From Candidatus Cloacimonadota bacterium (GTDB taxonomy: Bacteria > Cloacimonadota > Cloacimonadia > Cloacimonadales > WRIO01), in contig WRLO01000013.1 in the NCBI GenBank assembly GCA_009777575.1, forward strand, positions 1-56,651: a stretch of DNA of 56,651 bases. Direction: 5' to 3'. Shown here piece by piece: positions 42,922 through 50,346 of the stretch (the stretch's first letter is position 1; each line of letters starts with the position of its first letter). Below the pieces are notes generated by a model. The model made no database searches. It was not told where the DNA came from and saw only the letters and a program-made list of their open reading frames with translations. A program made the translations under genes and the position numbers.

Positions 42922-43362
42922 ATGGGAACTCAACAGATTCTGATGATTGTTTTATCAGTCATCGTAGTAGGTAGCGCTGTCGCTGTTGGTATTCAGATGT
43001 TTGACACACAAGCAAACAATCAAGCGAGAAATGCCATTGTTAGCGATTTGATGAGTATGGCTGTCCAAGCTCAAGCTTGGTGGAGAACGCCTGTGGTTAT
43101 GGGCGGACCTGTAGGTGGTGCTATAACAAGCACAAATCTACCAGAATTGGTTCGTTTTATCAATCTTGCATGGAATGGAGTAGGTCCTCATACGAACCCT
43201 ACAGCAAATTATACATTTGCTGTGGATTCACCGACATCTATTAAGATTAGAGGGGAGTCTATTCAAAATCCTGAGATTGTTGCCGAAGCAACAATAGAGT
43301 TGCGTGGCGGGAATATTGATGATAGTTATGGAATAAATATCGTCAATGTCGCAACTCCATAA
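42922..43362 (+). CDS. Pilin-like small membrane protein 1
   Basis: 146 aa. A hydrophobic helix starts right after the initiator Met-Gly (TQQILMIVLSVIVVGSAVAV), then FDTQANNQARNAIVSDLMSM, QAQAWWRTPVVMGG and a beta-rich C terminus ending YGINIVNVATP. This plan resembles a type IV pilin (long N-terminal helix, small globular head), but there is no prepilin leader or Glu5. Similar MGTQQ-type proteins are, to my knowledge, common and uncharacterised in FCB bacteria. GGAGA precedes ATG. It is paralogous to the next gene over its whole length. A surface filament subunit is possible but unproven. Confidence 0.8.
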   Translation: MGTQQILMIVLSVIVVGSAVAVGIQMFDTQANNQARNAIVSDLMSMAVQAQAWWRTPVVMGGPVGGAITSTNLPELVRFINLAWNGVGPHTNPTANYTFAVDSPTSIKIRGESIQNPEIVAEATIELRGGNIDDSYGINIVNVATP

Positions 43363-43416
43363 TTTGAACTCAGATTTCTGAATTCAAAATTTGGAATTAA
43401 TTATTTGTAGTCTGTG

Positions 43417-43469
43417 GTCAGGGAGTGAGGAGAAAGTAGTCAACAGATTTATTTCTCCTTGCTCTTGAC
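43417..43469. promoter_or_regulatory. Large stem-loop between the two pilin-like genes
   Basis: GTCAGGGAGTGAGGAGAAA (43417-43435) pairs imperfectly with TTTCTCCTTGCTCTTGAC (43452-43469); the inner 8 bp are perfect. It lies 55 nt past the stop of gene 1. It could terminate that transcript or protect its 3' end; no T run follows directly. Confidence 0.5.
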
Positions 43470-43543
43470 TATCTTCACAAAAAATGTTAAAAAATATTAT
43501 TTTATTAAAAATCTATACTTTACTCAAAACTAATATTAATAAA

Positions 43544-43560
43544 TGGCACAGAAATTGCTT
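43544..43560 (+). promoter_or_regulatory. Sigma-54 promoter of pilin-like gene 2
   Basis: TGGCACAGAAATTGCTT matches the -24/-12 consensus TGGCACG-N4-TTGCA/T, with GG and GC exactly 12 nt apart. It is 44 nt before the GTG start at 43604. Sigma-54 control with an enhancer-binding activator is known for pilA genes in several proteobacteria. No activator gene lies in this window. Confidence 0.75.
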
Positions 43561-43603
43561 GTAAATATGACTATGACAACTATAAAAAGGAGATAATTTC
43601 ACA

Positions 43604-44047
43604 GTGGGAACTCAACAAGTAATTATGATTGTTTTGACTGTAGTCCTTGTGGGTGCAGCTGTCGCTATGGCTATAAATATGTTTGATACTCAGTCTCGAA
43701 ACCAAGCTCGGAATGCAGTTGCTAGTGATATTATTCAATTTGGAACCCAAGCCCAAGCTTGGTTTAGAACACCTGTTATGATGGGTGGTGGAGGTGGTTC
43801 ATTTGAATCTACCGATATGTTGAGCTTGTTAGGTTTTCTCAACAGTGGTTGGGGAACATCAAGTATTACAGATTATCTCACCCCAAATGGAAGTTACACT
43901 TTCGCACATAGAGGTGGAAATATCATGTTGATTATAGGAACATCAGCACATAATCCTAATTTAATCTTAAACGGTTTGATTTTTTTACCGGGAGGAAACG
44001 AAGAAGATAATTATGGAATAACTATTAGTTCCGGAGCTCAGCCATAA
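43604..44047 (+). CDS. Pilin-like small membrane protein 2
   Basis: 147 aa, GTG start. Met-Gly then a hydrophobic helix (TQQVIMIVLTVVLVGAAVAM), FDTQSRNQARNAVASDIIQF, QAQAWFRTPVMMGGGGGSF and a C terminus ending DNYGITISSGAQP, all collinear with gene 1. The glycine run GGGGGSF joins helix and head. No canonical prepilin site. AAGGAG lies 11-12 nt before GTG, a rather long spacing. Unlike gene 1 it has a sigma-54 type promoter (43544-43560), so the two paralogues are probably expressed under different conditions. Confidence 0.8.
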   Translation: MGTQQVIMIVLTVVLVGAAVAMAINMFDTQSRNQARNAVASDIIQFGTQAQAWFRTPVMMGGGGGSFESTDMLSLLGFLNSGWGTSSITDYLTPNGSYTFAHRGGNIMLIIGTSAHNPNLILNGLIFLPGGNEEDNYGITISSGAQP

Positions 44048-44055
44048 TTAATAAT

Positions 44056-44451
44056 TTAATCGTAAATAAAATCTACTCGATGTCCACCAGTGTATGGAAA
44101 AATATTCCTTAATCTCTGCCTGTGCTGGACTGTAATTCTCACTGTAGCATCTATTATTTCTTTGCTGATTCTGCTTTCTCTGTATCTAAATACACCTTCT
44201 GAGTCAGTAATAGCAAATGATCTACGCAACAAGTTATCATCTGTATCATAAAAATTTACATATACTTCTTCTAATGCCATAGGGACTAACTCAATTTCTC
44301 CATCTTCCCAACTGAAATTATAGACCATGTCATAATGCAGTATGATGCCTTCTACTATGAAATTTGTTCTATCCTCTGTATCTGCTATATCCATAGCTAT
44401 AGCTCCTACAAATAGAACTACATAAACCAATAAAAAATAAATCTTTTTCAT
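44056..44451 (-). CDS. Small secreted protein with carboxypeptidase-regulatory-like fold
   Basis: 131 aa. Signal peptide at about 1-19 (MKKIYFLLVYVVLFVGAIA). The mature part resembles a single beta-sandwich of transthyretin or CarboxypepD_reg type (NFIVEGIILHYD, EEVYVNFYDTDDNLLRRSFAITDSEGVFRYRE, ATVRITVQHRQR). It is 57 nt downstream of the foldase gene on the same strand, so it may be a co-transcribed periplasmic partner. Function unknown; the fold call is tentative. Confidence 0.72.
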   Translation of the reverse strand: MKKIYFLLVYVVLFVGAIAMDIADTEDRTNFIVEGIILHYDMVYNFSWEDGEIELVPMALEEVYVNFYDTDDNLLRRSFAITDSEGVFRYRESRISKEIIDATVRITVQHRQRLRNIFPYTGGHRVDFIYD

Positions 44452-44508
44452 GTTTTTACTTCCTTTTAATGGTCAGAAACCAAGTATTTTATTTTTAATA
44501 AAACAAAT

Positions 44509-46467
44509 TTATTCTTCAAACACACTATCTAGAGGCAAATTATTTTGCAATGTTTCTAAAATAAATATAGCTGCCTCATTTAAATCACCTTCTTGATATT
44601 TTTCAATAATATTTTGAAATGTTTGAATTGCCAAATCTTCATTATTTAGTTCAATAGAAGCCATAAATCCTTTCATAAACAAGGCATCATAAGCATATTC
44701 AGTTCCTTCGAAATCATTGATAATATAATCAAGAAATAACATTGTGTCCTCTATTCTACCCATTCTACGAGCAATTTCTGCATATAGAAACAATTCCGAT
44801 GCTGTTATTACACCTATAATTCTATCCTCGTGTAAAACAACATTATAGAATTCTTTTAATTCATCTTGCTTTTGATTGGTTAGTTCTTCTGCTTTTTGTC
44901 TATATACAATACCTCTAAACCTATTTTCGACATCAGAAAAAGGCCTTTTATGTTCTGGAATAATTTCAGTCACAAAAAAGAAAACATAATAATCATTTAT
45001 ATTTTTGAATACTTGACTTAGTTGACCTTTTTCTGACTCAAATATCTTATTACTATAGTATTCGTCAGGACCCACAGTGGGAACTACAATATCACCATAT
45101 TTAATATCCAACAATCCTCCATTGTGTCCCATTAGTGATTCTCTAGTGATATAATCAGGCACTAAATCATGTTGATTTCTTCTAAACATCCTAGATATTT
45201 CTCTATGGTGTCTGCGAGCTGTTCTTTGCTCGACTGCTACAAACTGTCTAAATAATCTTTCTTCAGGAATTGTGAGACCCTCTGGATTATTTTGATAATA
45301 TTCAAATAACTCCTCTCTTGTAATAACAATATTGTTATTTATCTCTATATCCTTGAAAAAATTTACTATTGTATCATGCCTAACTTGTCTCAATTCTGGT
45401 CTATATTGCCTTGTTTCAAAAATATTTGCTTCCTCAGTAGCAAAATCTATCAACCTTCGATTTATTTCTTCATTTAAAAGAGTTTCCCTCCATTCTGGTG
45501 TATCAAATTCATTCAAGAGCATATCACGCGATGCGGCATTTAGAAAAACATCTTCGATATCACCTAAAGTTAATCTCAATTCTGGATGAAAACTTTGAAT
45601 AGCTATTGTATCAGCCATCCCTTCAGGAGCCATTATACTTGCTACATTCAAATGCTCTGTTCCCCCATGAAGACCGGGAAGTCTAAAAGCTCTAACACCG
45701 AGTTTTTTTAATAGCTCATAATCTTGCACTATCCCATATCTTTCAGTTAGATTGTTGATGTGAGTTTGATAAAGCTCTTGTTCTTTTTGCCTGATTATAT
45801 CGTCTTCAATCTCGTCTCTCAGTTCTGAAAATGGTCTTGTTATGGCTCTTTCAAAATCATTTTTTCTAAAAAAATGTATTCGTGCTTCAGATGTAAATGG
45901 TTCTGAGTTTCTTATATTACCATCTCTTTCTATAACAAGCATATCTGAGGGATTTTCTAAAAAACTATTATCAATTTCTTCTATTAATTCTCTATCAGCG
46001 GGTATATATTGAAGCATTGCTCGTGGAACTGGTGAACTAAAATCTATATTCTCATGAAAATAAATTTCTATCGAAGCAGGGTTAAAATTTAATTCTTCTC
46101 GTAGAGCTTCATCAATATAAACTTCTACTGCTGAGGTTTTAGAATTGTTAAAAATAGTGTTTTGCACAAATCTGTTTTGGTCAATACCCAGTTCCAATGC
46201 TCTTTGATAAAAAGTATTTTCGTTTATCATAATTTCTAACATTCTCTTTTGCCCTTCGATAGTCCTAAAATGAGGTCTGGACTGTGGTGGTAGGGAGTTA
46301 ATCCGTTCAAATAAGTCTCTTGAAGTGATTTGAAAATCGTTCATTTCAACTAAAACAGTGTCTTGTCCAGTAGCCCAATGTGGTAATGCTCTTGCAGATA
46401 AAAAATTGGAAAAAGTAAAACATAAGATGAGTAAAGAAAAAAATATTGTTTGTCGATTAAATATCAT
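44509..46467 (-). CDS. SurA/PrsA-like periplasmic peptidyl-prolyl isomerase
   Basis: 652 aa. Signal peptide at about 1-26 (FSLLILCFTFSNFLSARA). The N-terminal chaperone-like helical region contains a SurA_N-type stretch (VLVEMNDFQITSRDLFERIN ... RMLEIMINENTFYQRALELG). A parvulin (PPIC) domain lies at about 400-520 (LFRQFVAVEQRTARRHHREI ... GLLDIKYGDIVVP ... GQLSQVFKNINDYYVFFFVTEI). The C-terminal tail (about 560-652) is TPR-like. It likely folds exported outer-membrane or giant surface proteins. AAGGA precedes ATG. No promoter of the recurrent type was found in 46468-46616. Confidence 0.87.
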   Translation of the reverse strand: MIFNRQTIFFSLLILCFTFSNFLSARALPHWATGQDTVLVEMNDFQITSRDLFERINSLPPQSRPHFRTIEGQKRMLEIMINENTFYQRALELGIDQNRFVQNTIFNNSKTSAVEVYIDEALREELNFNPASIEIYFHENIDFSSPVPRAMLQYIPADRELIEEIDNSFLENPSDMLVIERDGNIRNSEPFTSEARIHFFRKNDFERAITRPFSELRDEIEDDIIRQKEQELYQTHINNLTERYGIVQDYELLKKLGVRAFRLPGLHGGTEHLNVASIMAPEGMADTIAIQSFHPELRLTLGDIEDVFLNAASRDMLLNEFDTPEWRETLLNEEINRRLIDFATEEANIFETRQYRPELRQVRHDTIVNFFKDIEINNNIVITREELFEYYQNNPEGLTIPEERLFRQFVAVEQRTARRHHREISRMFRRNQHDLVPDYITRESLMGHNGGLLDIKYGDIVVPTVGPDEYYSNKIFESEKGQLSQVFKNINDYYVFFFVTEIIPEHKRPFSDVENRFRGIVYRQKAEELTNQKQDELKEFYNVVLHEDRIIGVITASELFLYAEIARRMGRIEDTMLFLDYIINDFEGTEYAYDALFMKGFMASIELNNEDLAIQTFQNIIEKYQEGDLNEAAIFILETLQNNLPLDSVFEE

Positions 46468-46616
46468 AACATATTCCTTGTAATATTAATTTTTAACAAA
46501 CTTATGAAAAATAAAAATGTTTCATTTTTTCTACTTTATAGTTTATAATAATTTATTTATAGTTCAGTAAACAATATTATTAAATTAAAAACACATTTTT
46601 CTTGAAATCAAAAATA

Positions 46617-46648
46617 TTGACAAAAAACCTATATAAAAAAAATTGTCA
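46617..46648 (+). promoter_or_regulatory. Promoter of the kdsC-lptC-lptA unit (TTGACA-N20-TTGTCA)
   Basis: TTGACA (46617-46622) and TTGTCA (46643-46648), 20 nt apart and about 33 nt before ATG 46682. The two boxes also form an inverted repeat (TGACAA/TTGTCA). Confidence 0.7.
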
Positions 46649-46681
46649 CTTAGATAGAAAATCCATATATTGGAGTAATAG

Positions 46682-47209
46682 ATGAAAGATTTTAAAAAAA
46701 TCAAACTCTTGGTTTGTGATTGTGATGGAGTTTTGACTGATGGATTGATTGTTTATGATAGTCATAGTGCTGAGTTAAAAAATTTCTCCGCCCATGATGG
46801 ACTGGGTATAAAGATGTTGAAACACACCGATATTCAAGTGGCAGTAATAACGGGTAGATATTCAAAAATGCTTGAAAGAAGATGTCAGGATTTAGAAATA
46901 AGGTTTTTATTTCAAAATATCCAAAATAAAAAAAGATGTTTAATTGAATTACTTCAAGAACTCTGTCTTGGTTTTGAAAATGTAGCTTATATTGGAGACG
47001 ACTGGAATGATTATCTTGCTATGCAAGATTGTTTAATTAAAATAGCCCCTAAAAACGCTCCATTATCATTTCAAAAAACAGTTGATCATATAACTGAAAA
47101 TCCCGGTGGCTATGGGGCAGTTAGAGATGCAATAGAATATATTTTGCAAGGTAAAAATGATTATGAAAAAACATTGATGCTGTTTTTAGAGGATTTGAAT
47201 AAAATGTGA
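46682..47209 (+). CDS. kdsC: 3-deoxy-D-manno-octulosonate 8-phosphate phosphatase
   Basis: 175 aa, the KdsC size. A C0-type HAD phosphatase that releases Kdo from Kdo-8-phosphate in lipopolysaccharide core synthesis. Catalytic DCDGVLTDG (Asp13, Asp15), motif II VAVITGRYS, metal-binding YIGDDWND, and the C-terminal NPGGYGAVRDAIEYIL typical of KdsC. Start has GGAG with a 6-nt spacer. It leads a unit with lptC and an lptA-like gene, linking Kdo synthesis to LPS export. Confidence 0.95.
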   Translation: MKDFKKIKLLVCDCDGVLTDGLIVYDSHSAELKNFSAHDGLGIKMLKHTDIQVAVITGRYSKMLERRCQDLEIRFLFQNIQNKKRCLIELLQELCLGFENVAYIGDDWNDYLAMQDCLIKIAPKNAPLSFQKTVDHITENPGGYGAVRDAIEYILQGKNDYEKTLMLFLEDLNKM

Positions 47210-47248
47210 TTATATCTCATTTGGGGATAATTTCATTTAAGTATACTT

Positions 47249-47758
47249 ATGAGAGTTTTTTTTATACTGTTTGCTTTTTTTATCTTCTCCTGCGCAGATA
47301 GAGCAGAAATATCTACTCAAGACATAGAAAGGGTTACAGAGGCAGATGAGATAATTCACGATTTCACTATGCTTTCAACAATAGGTGAGATGCAAGAATG
47401 GTTTATGAAAGCTGATTATTTTGAGAGATTTAGTAAAGAGAGGCGCTGGATGGCTTTTAATGTATTTTTAGAAACTCTCAATGAAACTGATAAAAATTTT
47501 TACCGTTCAGATTCTTTATTTGTATCAGAAATAACAGATGTTTACACAGGTATGGGAAATGTGGAAATCATCTCTCCCAATGGTATCTTACATACTGATA
47601 AAATTATTTGGGATAGAAGAACAGATAGGATTCATGCTCCCAATGATGTCTATATAAAGAATGACAATAATGAGATATGGGGAAGTGTCTTATACACAAA
47701 CAGCAATATGGATTTCGTAGATTTGAGGCATGTTAGTGGAATTGGTAGTGTTGAATAA
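47249..47758 (+). CDS. lptC: LptC-like LPS export lipoprotein
   Basis: 169 aa. Lipoprotein-type signal with Cys near residue 15 (FAFFIFSCADR). The C-terminal part has a beta-jellyroll pattern as in LptC (GMGNVEIISPNGILHTDKIIWDRRTDRIHAPNDVYI ... NEIWGSVLYTNSNMDFVDLRHVSGIG). LptC is the bitopic inner-membrane part of the Lpt bridge; FCB versions are often predicted lipoproteins. The position between kdsC and an lptA-like gene supports the call. No strong ribosome site. Confidence 0.82.
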   Translation: MRVFFILFAFFIFSCADRAEISTQDIERVTEADEIIHDFTMLSTIGEMQEWFMKADYFERFSKERRWMAFNVFLETLNETDKNFYRSDSLFVSEITDVYTGMGNVEIISPNGILHTDKIIWDRRTDRIHAPNDVYIKNDNNEIWGSVLYTNSNMDFVDLRHVSGIGSVE

Positions 47759-47816
47759 ATCATTGGATTAGTTTTCGCTTTTAAAGACATATAAAAAAAA
47801 ATATTAGGATGAAAAA

Positions 47817-48926
47817 ATGTTTAAACATATAATGCTCAATAAAACAGGACTATTTACTTATATAATATATATTTTATTTTTTTTACTTTACGCAAATGAG
47901 CCTGTTACTTATCGCTTGATAAATGCCAATCAATTGAATATGAACTATGTAAATGAAGAGTATATCACATATCTTCGTGGTAATGTTCATTTTTTTTATG
48001 CAGATATTGAATTTTTTGCCGATATGGCAGATATTTATGAATCTCAACAATTTGTAATATTAACTGGAAATGTCTTAATAATACAAGATTCATTGAGTAT
48101 AGCATCAGATGATGCACAATATTTTCATCAAACAGAGTTTTTACAAGTTCGTGGTAATGTCATTATGACAGAGACACACAGTGAGGGAACTTTTCGTAGA
48201 GCTACCTCGAATTCCGGGATGCATTACCGAGACAGGGGTGAATTTATTTTGCAAGGCAATGTCTTTGCTCATGATGAAAGAGAATCTTTTTTTGGAACAG
48301 CTGGTTTTGCCACATTTAATCAAGAAACAGGATATGGATATATGATTGAAAGACCAGTTATATGGAGAACAGAACCAGATTCTTTGGCTCTATATGCAGA
48401 AAAAATTGAGTTTTTTGAGGATACCAATCGTATGGTTGCATCATTTGATGTCATTACTCAAAATAGTGAGATTGTTGTTAGAAGCAATTTTTTAATTTAT
48501 TACGGAAACGAGGATAGAATGGTCTATATTGGTGAACCTAGATTTTTTACAGATAGTGGCGATGGGAATGCGGATTTGATAACAGTATTCCTAGAAAATA
48601 GCGATATCAGAGAAATAGTCATGGAAGGTGAATGCTTTATAGAGTTTAGTTCAGGGAATAATCATGAAACTGAAAGCAATGTGAAAGATAACTGGATTGA
48701 AAGCGATTTTATGAATCTTTTTTACCTTGAAAATAAACCCCAAGAATTTATAGCTTCTGGGAATGTCAGATCCTTTTTTATTCAAAATAGGCAACAAAGA
48801 AGCAATTCTATGGATAACAATGTGACAGGAGAATTACTAAATATTTTTTTTGATGATGATTCAAATGTGACAGAATTGAGGATAAATGAGAGAGTAAGAG
48901 GAAAATATAGATTTATAAGGAATTAG
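47817..48926 (+). CDS. lptA: LptA/OstA-like LPS transport protein
   Basis: 369 aa. An N-terminal hydrophobic stretch (GLFTYIIYILFFLLYA, about 11-26) acts as signal peptide. Repeated OstA-type beta motifs follow (YLRGNVHFFYADIEFFADMADIYE, VILTGNVLIIQDSLSIASDDAQYF, VRGNVIMTET, LQGNVFAHDERE, DVITQNSEIVVRSNFLIYY). LptA forms the periplasmic bridge that shields lipid A chains. At 369 aa it is about twice E. coli LptA and could span more of the periplasm alone. AGGATG precedes ATG. Last gene of the kdsC unit. Confidence 0.85.
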   Translation: MFKHIMLNKTGLFTYIIYILFFLLYANEPVTYRLINANQLNMNYVNEEYITYLRGNVHFFYADIEFFADMADIYESQQFVILTGNVLIIQDSLSIASDDAQYFHQTEFLQVRGNVIMTETHSEGTFRRATSNSGMHYRDRGEFILQGNVFAHDERESFFGTAGFATFNQETGYGYMIERPVIWRTEPDSLALYAEKIEFFEDTNRMVASFDVITQNSEIVVRSNFLIYYGNEDRMVYIGEPRFFTDSGDGNADLITVFLENSDIREIVMEGECFIEFSSGNNHETESNVKDNWIESDFMNLFYLENKPQEFIASGNVRSFFIQNRQQRSNSMDNNVTGELLNIFFDDDSNVTELRINERVRGKYRFIRN

Positions 48927-48956
48927 TTAAATTATTTTTAGTATTTTCGATATAGC

Positions 48957-48989
48957 TTGACATAAACGCCCTAATAAAAAAAATTGTCC
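48957..48989 (+). promoter_or_regulatory. Promoter of tRNA-Arg (TTGACA-N21-TTGTCC)
   Basis: TTGACA (48957-48962) and TTGTCC (48984-48989). The mature tRNA begins 8 nt later, fixing the transcription start close behind the second box. This is the best local calibration of the motif. TTGTCC is identical to the rrn version. Confidence 0.75.
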
Positions 48990-48997
48990 GAAAGTAT

Positions 48998-49074
48998 ACC
49001 CCTGTAGCTCAGTAGGATAGAGCAGTACCCTCCTAAGGTAAAGGTCAGCCGTTCGAATCGGCTCAGGGGTGCCA
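48998..49074 (+). tRNA. tRNA-Arg (anticodon CCT)
   Basis: Acceptor ACCCCTG/CAGGGGT, discriminator G, encoded CCA. D-arm GCTC/GAGC. Anticodon loop CTCCTAA gives CCT, reading AGG. T-arm AGCCGTTCGAATCGGCT. Confidence 0.95.
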
Positions 49075-49120
49075 CTTTTTCATTCTTAATATATTAATAA
49101 CGACATTTTCGGAGGAATAA

Positions 49121-50200
49121 ATGAAATATAGAGTTTTAGCAATCAATCCAGGTTCTACTTCGACCAAAATTTCAGTTTTTGATGCAGATATTGAGGTTTT
49201 TATCAAAACATTGAGACATGATCCAGCAGAGCTTGACAGAGTAGGTCCTATCATGGAACAAGACCAATATAGAAAACAGCTTGTTCTTGAGGCTATGAAA
49301 GAAAATAATGTAGACCCCAAAAGCCTTGATGCTGTTGTAGGAAGGGGCGGTATGGTTCACCCTGTTCATGGAGGTACTTTTCGCATAAATGATAAAATGT
49401 TAGCTGATTTAAAAGATCCGAGCTTTTGGGGTAGGGTTCATGCCTCAAATCTTGGTCCTCATATAGCAAAAAGTATAGCAGATGAATTGAATATACCTTC
49501 ATTTATTGTAGACCCAGTCGCTGTAGACGAATTTGATGACATAGCTCGTATATCAGGTATTCCAGAAATTACCAGAAAATCTCTTTTACACGCTCTGAAT
49601 ATAAGATACACTGCGAGAGTTTTGGCAAAAAAAATTAATAAAGACTTTGATAAATGCAATATGATAGCTGCTCATTTAGGTGGTGGTTTTTCAGTTGTTG
49701 CAATTAAACAAGGGCAAATGGTCGATGCAAATAACGCACTTCTGGGTATGGGACCTTTTTCCCCTCAAAGAGCTGGAGCTTTACCCATCGGTGACATTAT
49801 TGAAATGGCTTATTCAGGTAAATACACGAAAAAAGAACTCCAAACCTATTTGTCCAAAAATGCTGGTTTGACTGCATATTTAGGCACTGATGACGGAAAG
49901 CTTATATGCGATAGGATAGAAGCTGGTGACTTAGAAGCAAAAAAATATTTTGATGCCATGATTTATCAGATAGCAAAAGATATGGCTGCTTGTGCTGCTG
50001 TAGTTTATGGTAAAGTCGATGCTATTTTCATAACTGGTGGGTTAGCTTATGGCAAATATCTTGTCGATGAATTAACAAAAAGAATTGAATTTATAGCACC
50101 TGTGCATATATTTCCGGGTGAATATGAAATGGAAGCTCTCTCTCAAGGTGCTGTAAATGTATTAAAAGGCATAGAAGAAGCTTATGAATACAATCCATAA
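49121..50200 (+). CDS. buk: Butyrate kinase
   Basis: 359 aa, the usual Buk size. Acetate/butyrate kinase fold: phosphate-binding AINPGSTSTKISVF, GRGGMVHPVHGG, HASNLGPHIA, DPVAVDEF, RKSLLHALN, AHLGGGFSVVAI, GPFSPQRAGALP, ITGGLAYGKY and PGEYEMEALSQGA are all characteristic. It makes ATP from butyryl-phosphate, the last step of butyrate or branched-chain acid fermentation. Start has GGAGG with a 5-nt spacer. It is 46 nt after tRNA-Arg and could share its transcript. No phosphotransbutyrylase gene lies nearby. Confidence 0.96.
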   Translation: MKYRVLAINPGSTSTKISVFDADIEVFIKTLRHDPAELDRVGPIMEQDQYRKQLVLEAMKENNVDPKSLDAVVGRGGMVHPVHGGTFRINDKMLADLKDPSFWGRVHASNLGPHIAKSIADELNIPSFIVDPVAVDEFDDIARISGIPEITRKSLLHALNIRYTARVLAKKINKDFDKCNMIAAHLGGGFSVVAIKQGQMVDANNALLGMGPFSPQRAGALPIGDIIEMAYSGKYTKKELQTYLSKNAGLTAYLGTDDGKLICDRIEAGDLEAKKYFDAMIYQIAKDMAACAAVVYGKVDAIFITGGLAYGKYLVDELTKRIEFIAPVHIFPGEYEMEALSQGAVNVLKGIEEAYEYNP

Positions 50201-50346
50201 AGGTAAATATAAAGCTACAATCTTGGTTTGAGGAGTACTATCGTGAAATTGACTCAATAATAAATTGTTGTACTCCTCCCGAAGCAATCTCGTTTTGAGA
50301 CATAAATGAGCATCTCCGAAAAGGCAAATTTAATTTTTATTAAAAA

